Assembly: GCA_965199845.1 (NCBI GenBank)
Contig: CBDATZ010000009.1
Span: 1 to 64,000, forward strand
DNA: 64,000 nt
Source of the DNA: Ilyomonas sp965199845
Lineage (GTDB): Bacteria; Bacteroidota; Bacteroidia; Chitinophagales; Chitinophagaceae
Direction: 5' to 3'
Each line of letters opens with the position of its first letter. Positions within the stretch are counted from its first letter, which is position 1. Under the pieces are notes generated by a model, which was not told the origin of the DNA, ran no database searches, and was given only the letters and a program-made list of their open reading frames with translations. This document shows, one piece after another, positions 63,547 to 64,000 of the stretch. Position numbers and translations under genes: made by a program.

Positions 63547-64000
63547 TTATGTCTGTTTTCCTTTTACTGAACGACCTTTCTGCAGCGAAGGATTTCCATA
63601 CTTGTTTTTTACAGAATCAATCGCTTTATACAAGTTGTTTTTCTTCTCCGCATCTGTAAACAAATTGCCTTGCATCGCCTGCGAAGACAAATCGCTGAGC
63701 CGCACTCCTATCAAACGAACTTGTCGTTTATCATTATATAACAAATGAAACAATTGCTTGGCAACCGGTATCATTTCATCATCTGAAAATGTATTGTTGA
63801 TAGAAGTTTGTTTTGATATGGTTTCAAAATTTGAATACCTGATTTTTACAGTAATACAGCCGGCAAGTTTTTCATCCTGACGTAGTTCGTAAGCAACTTT
63901 TTCCGTCATACGAACAATTTCACTTAACAAAAATTCCTGGTTGGTTGTTGATTCGTGAAATGTATTTTCTGTAGAGATAGATTTTGCTTCGCGCTCATTG
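63547..64000 (-). CDS. dinB: DNA polymerase IV (Y family), 3' part, cut by the window edge
   Basis: The C-terminal region of a DinB-type polymerase; the frame is open to the window end (ERE-AKSISTENTFHESTTNQEFLLSEIVRMTEKVAYELRQDEKLAG). AKSISTENTF is the little-finger domain motif of this family, and VRLIGVRLSDL is the conserved late strand. It synthesises across damaged bases. The C-terminus ends in a basic tail (GRSVKGKQ). Catalytic residues are outside the window. Confidence 0.88.
   Translation of the reverse strand, partial: NEREAKSISTENTFHESTTNQEFLLSEIVRMTEKVAYELRQDEKLAGCITVKIRYSNFETISKQTSINNTFSDDEMIPVAKQLFHLLYNDKRQVRLIGVRLSDLSSQAMQGNLFTDAEKKNNLYKAIDSVKNKYGNPSLQKGRSVKGKQT

Overview
The window reads as chromosomal DNA of a Bacteroidota bacterium, most likely a member of the Chitinophagaceae. 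This rests on AT-rich intergenic DNA, candidate TTTG/TAnnTTTG promoters, two proteins with the gliding-motility-associated C-terminal (type IX secretion) domain, a futalosine-pathway mqnA gene, HscA- and Kup-type proteins, and surface-glycan genes. No rRNA and no complete tRNA gene was recognised.

Region 1 (1 to about 15.5 kb) looks like an accessory island. It holds the leader-proximal end of a CRISPR array (14 identical 37-nt repeats, continuing past the left edge) and a type I-B cas operon on the minus strand. In transcription order the operon is cas8b, cas7, cas5, cas3, cas6, a DUF1016/YhcG-type PD-(D/E)XK nuclease gene, cas1, cas2, cas4, then leader and array. cas5 is split by an IS21-family element (istA-istB) flanked by a 4-bp ATAT duplication; removing the element and one ATAT copy restores a 257-codon frame. 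The nuclease gene lies between the interference and adaptation genes and contains a perfect 29-bp palindrome. A RES/Xre-ParS toxin-antitoxin pair follows. The island seems to end at 15432-15453, where a sequence resembling the 3' end of a tRNA sits just before an intrinsic terminator, as at an integrase attachment site.

Region 2 (15.7 to 37.6 kb) is mostly core genome: an M23 peptidase, dnaA, a two-gene split 5'-nucleotidase, an Lhr-like ligase-associated helicase, an MBL-fold hydrolase, two acetyltransferases, hscA, prfC, a Uma2 nuclease, purB, mqnA, a decayed type IX cargo gene, FkbM and GT2 genes. An IS982 element with a perfect 7-bp target duplication and a tiny frameshifted gene lie between hscA and prfC.

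Region 3 (37.7 to 41.9 kb) is one large accessory gene of about 1,080 codons, unrecognised and helical, cut in two by a second IS982-like element.

Region 4 (42 to 54 kb) holds membrane, redox and transport genes: an SPW-like protein, a 46-aa basic small protein with its own terminator, dienelactone hydrolase, a PyrR-like phosphoribosyltransferase, a membrane Fe-S reductase subunit, a LysE exporter, an ATP-grasp enzyme, an ABC-F ATPase, Kup, and a large type IX cargo protein.

Region 5 (54.1 to 62.6 kb) is a surface-glycan locus of two divergent blocks: GT9, GT2 and carbamoyltransferase on the minus strand, and GT4, GT4, a GmhB-like phosphatase and GT9 on the plus strand, next to an extremely acidic small protein. 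The window ends with a TPR protein, a secreted hypothetical protein and the 3' part of dinB.
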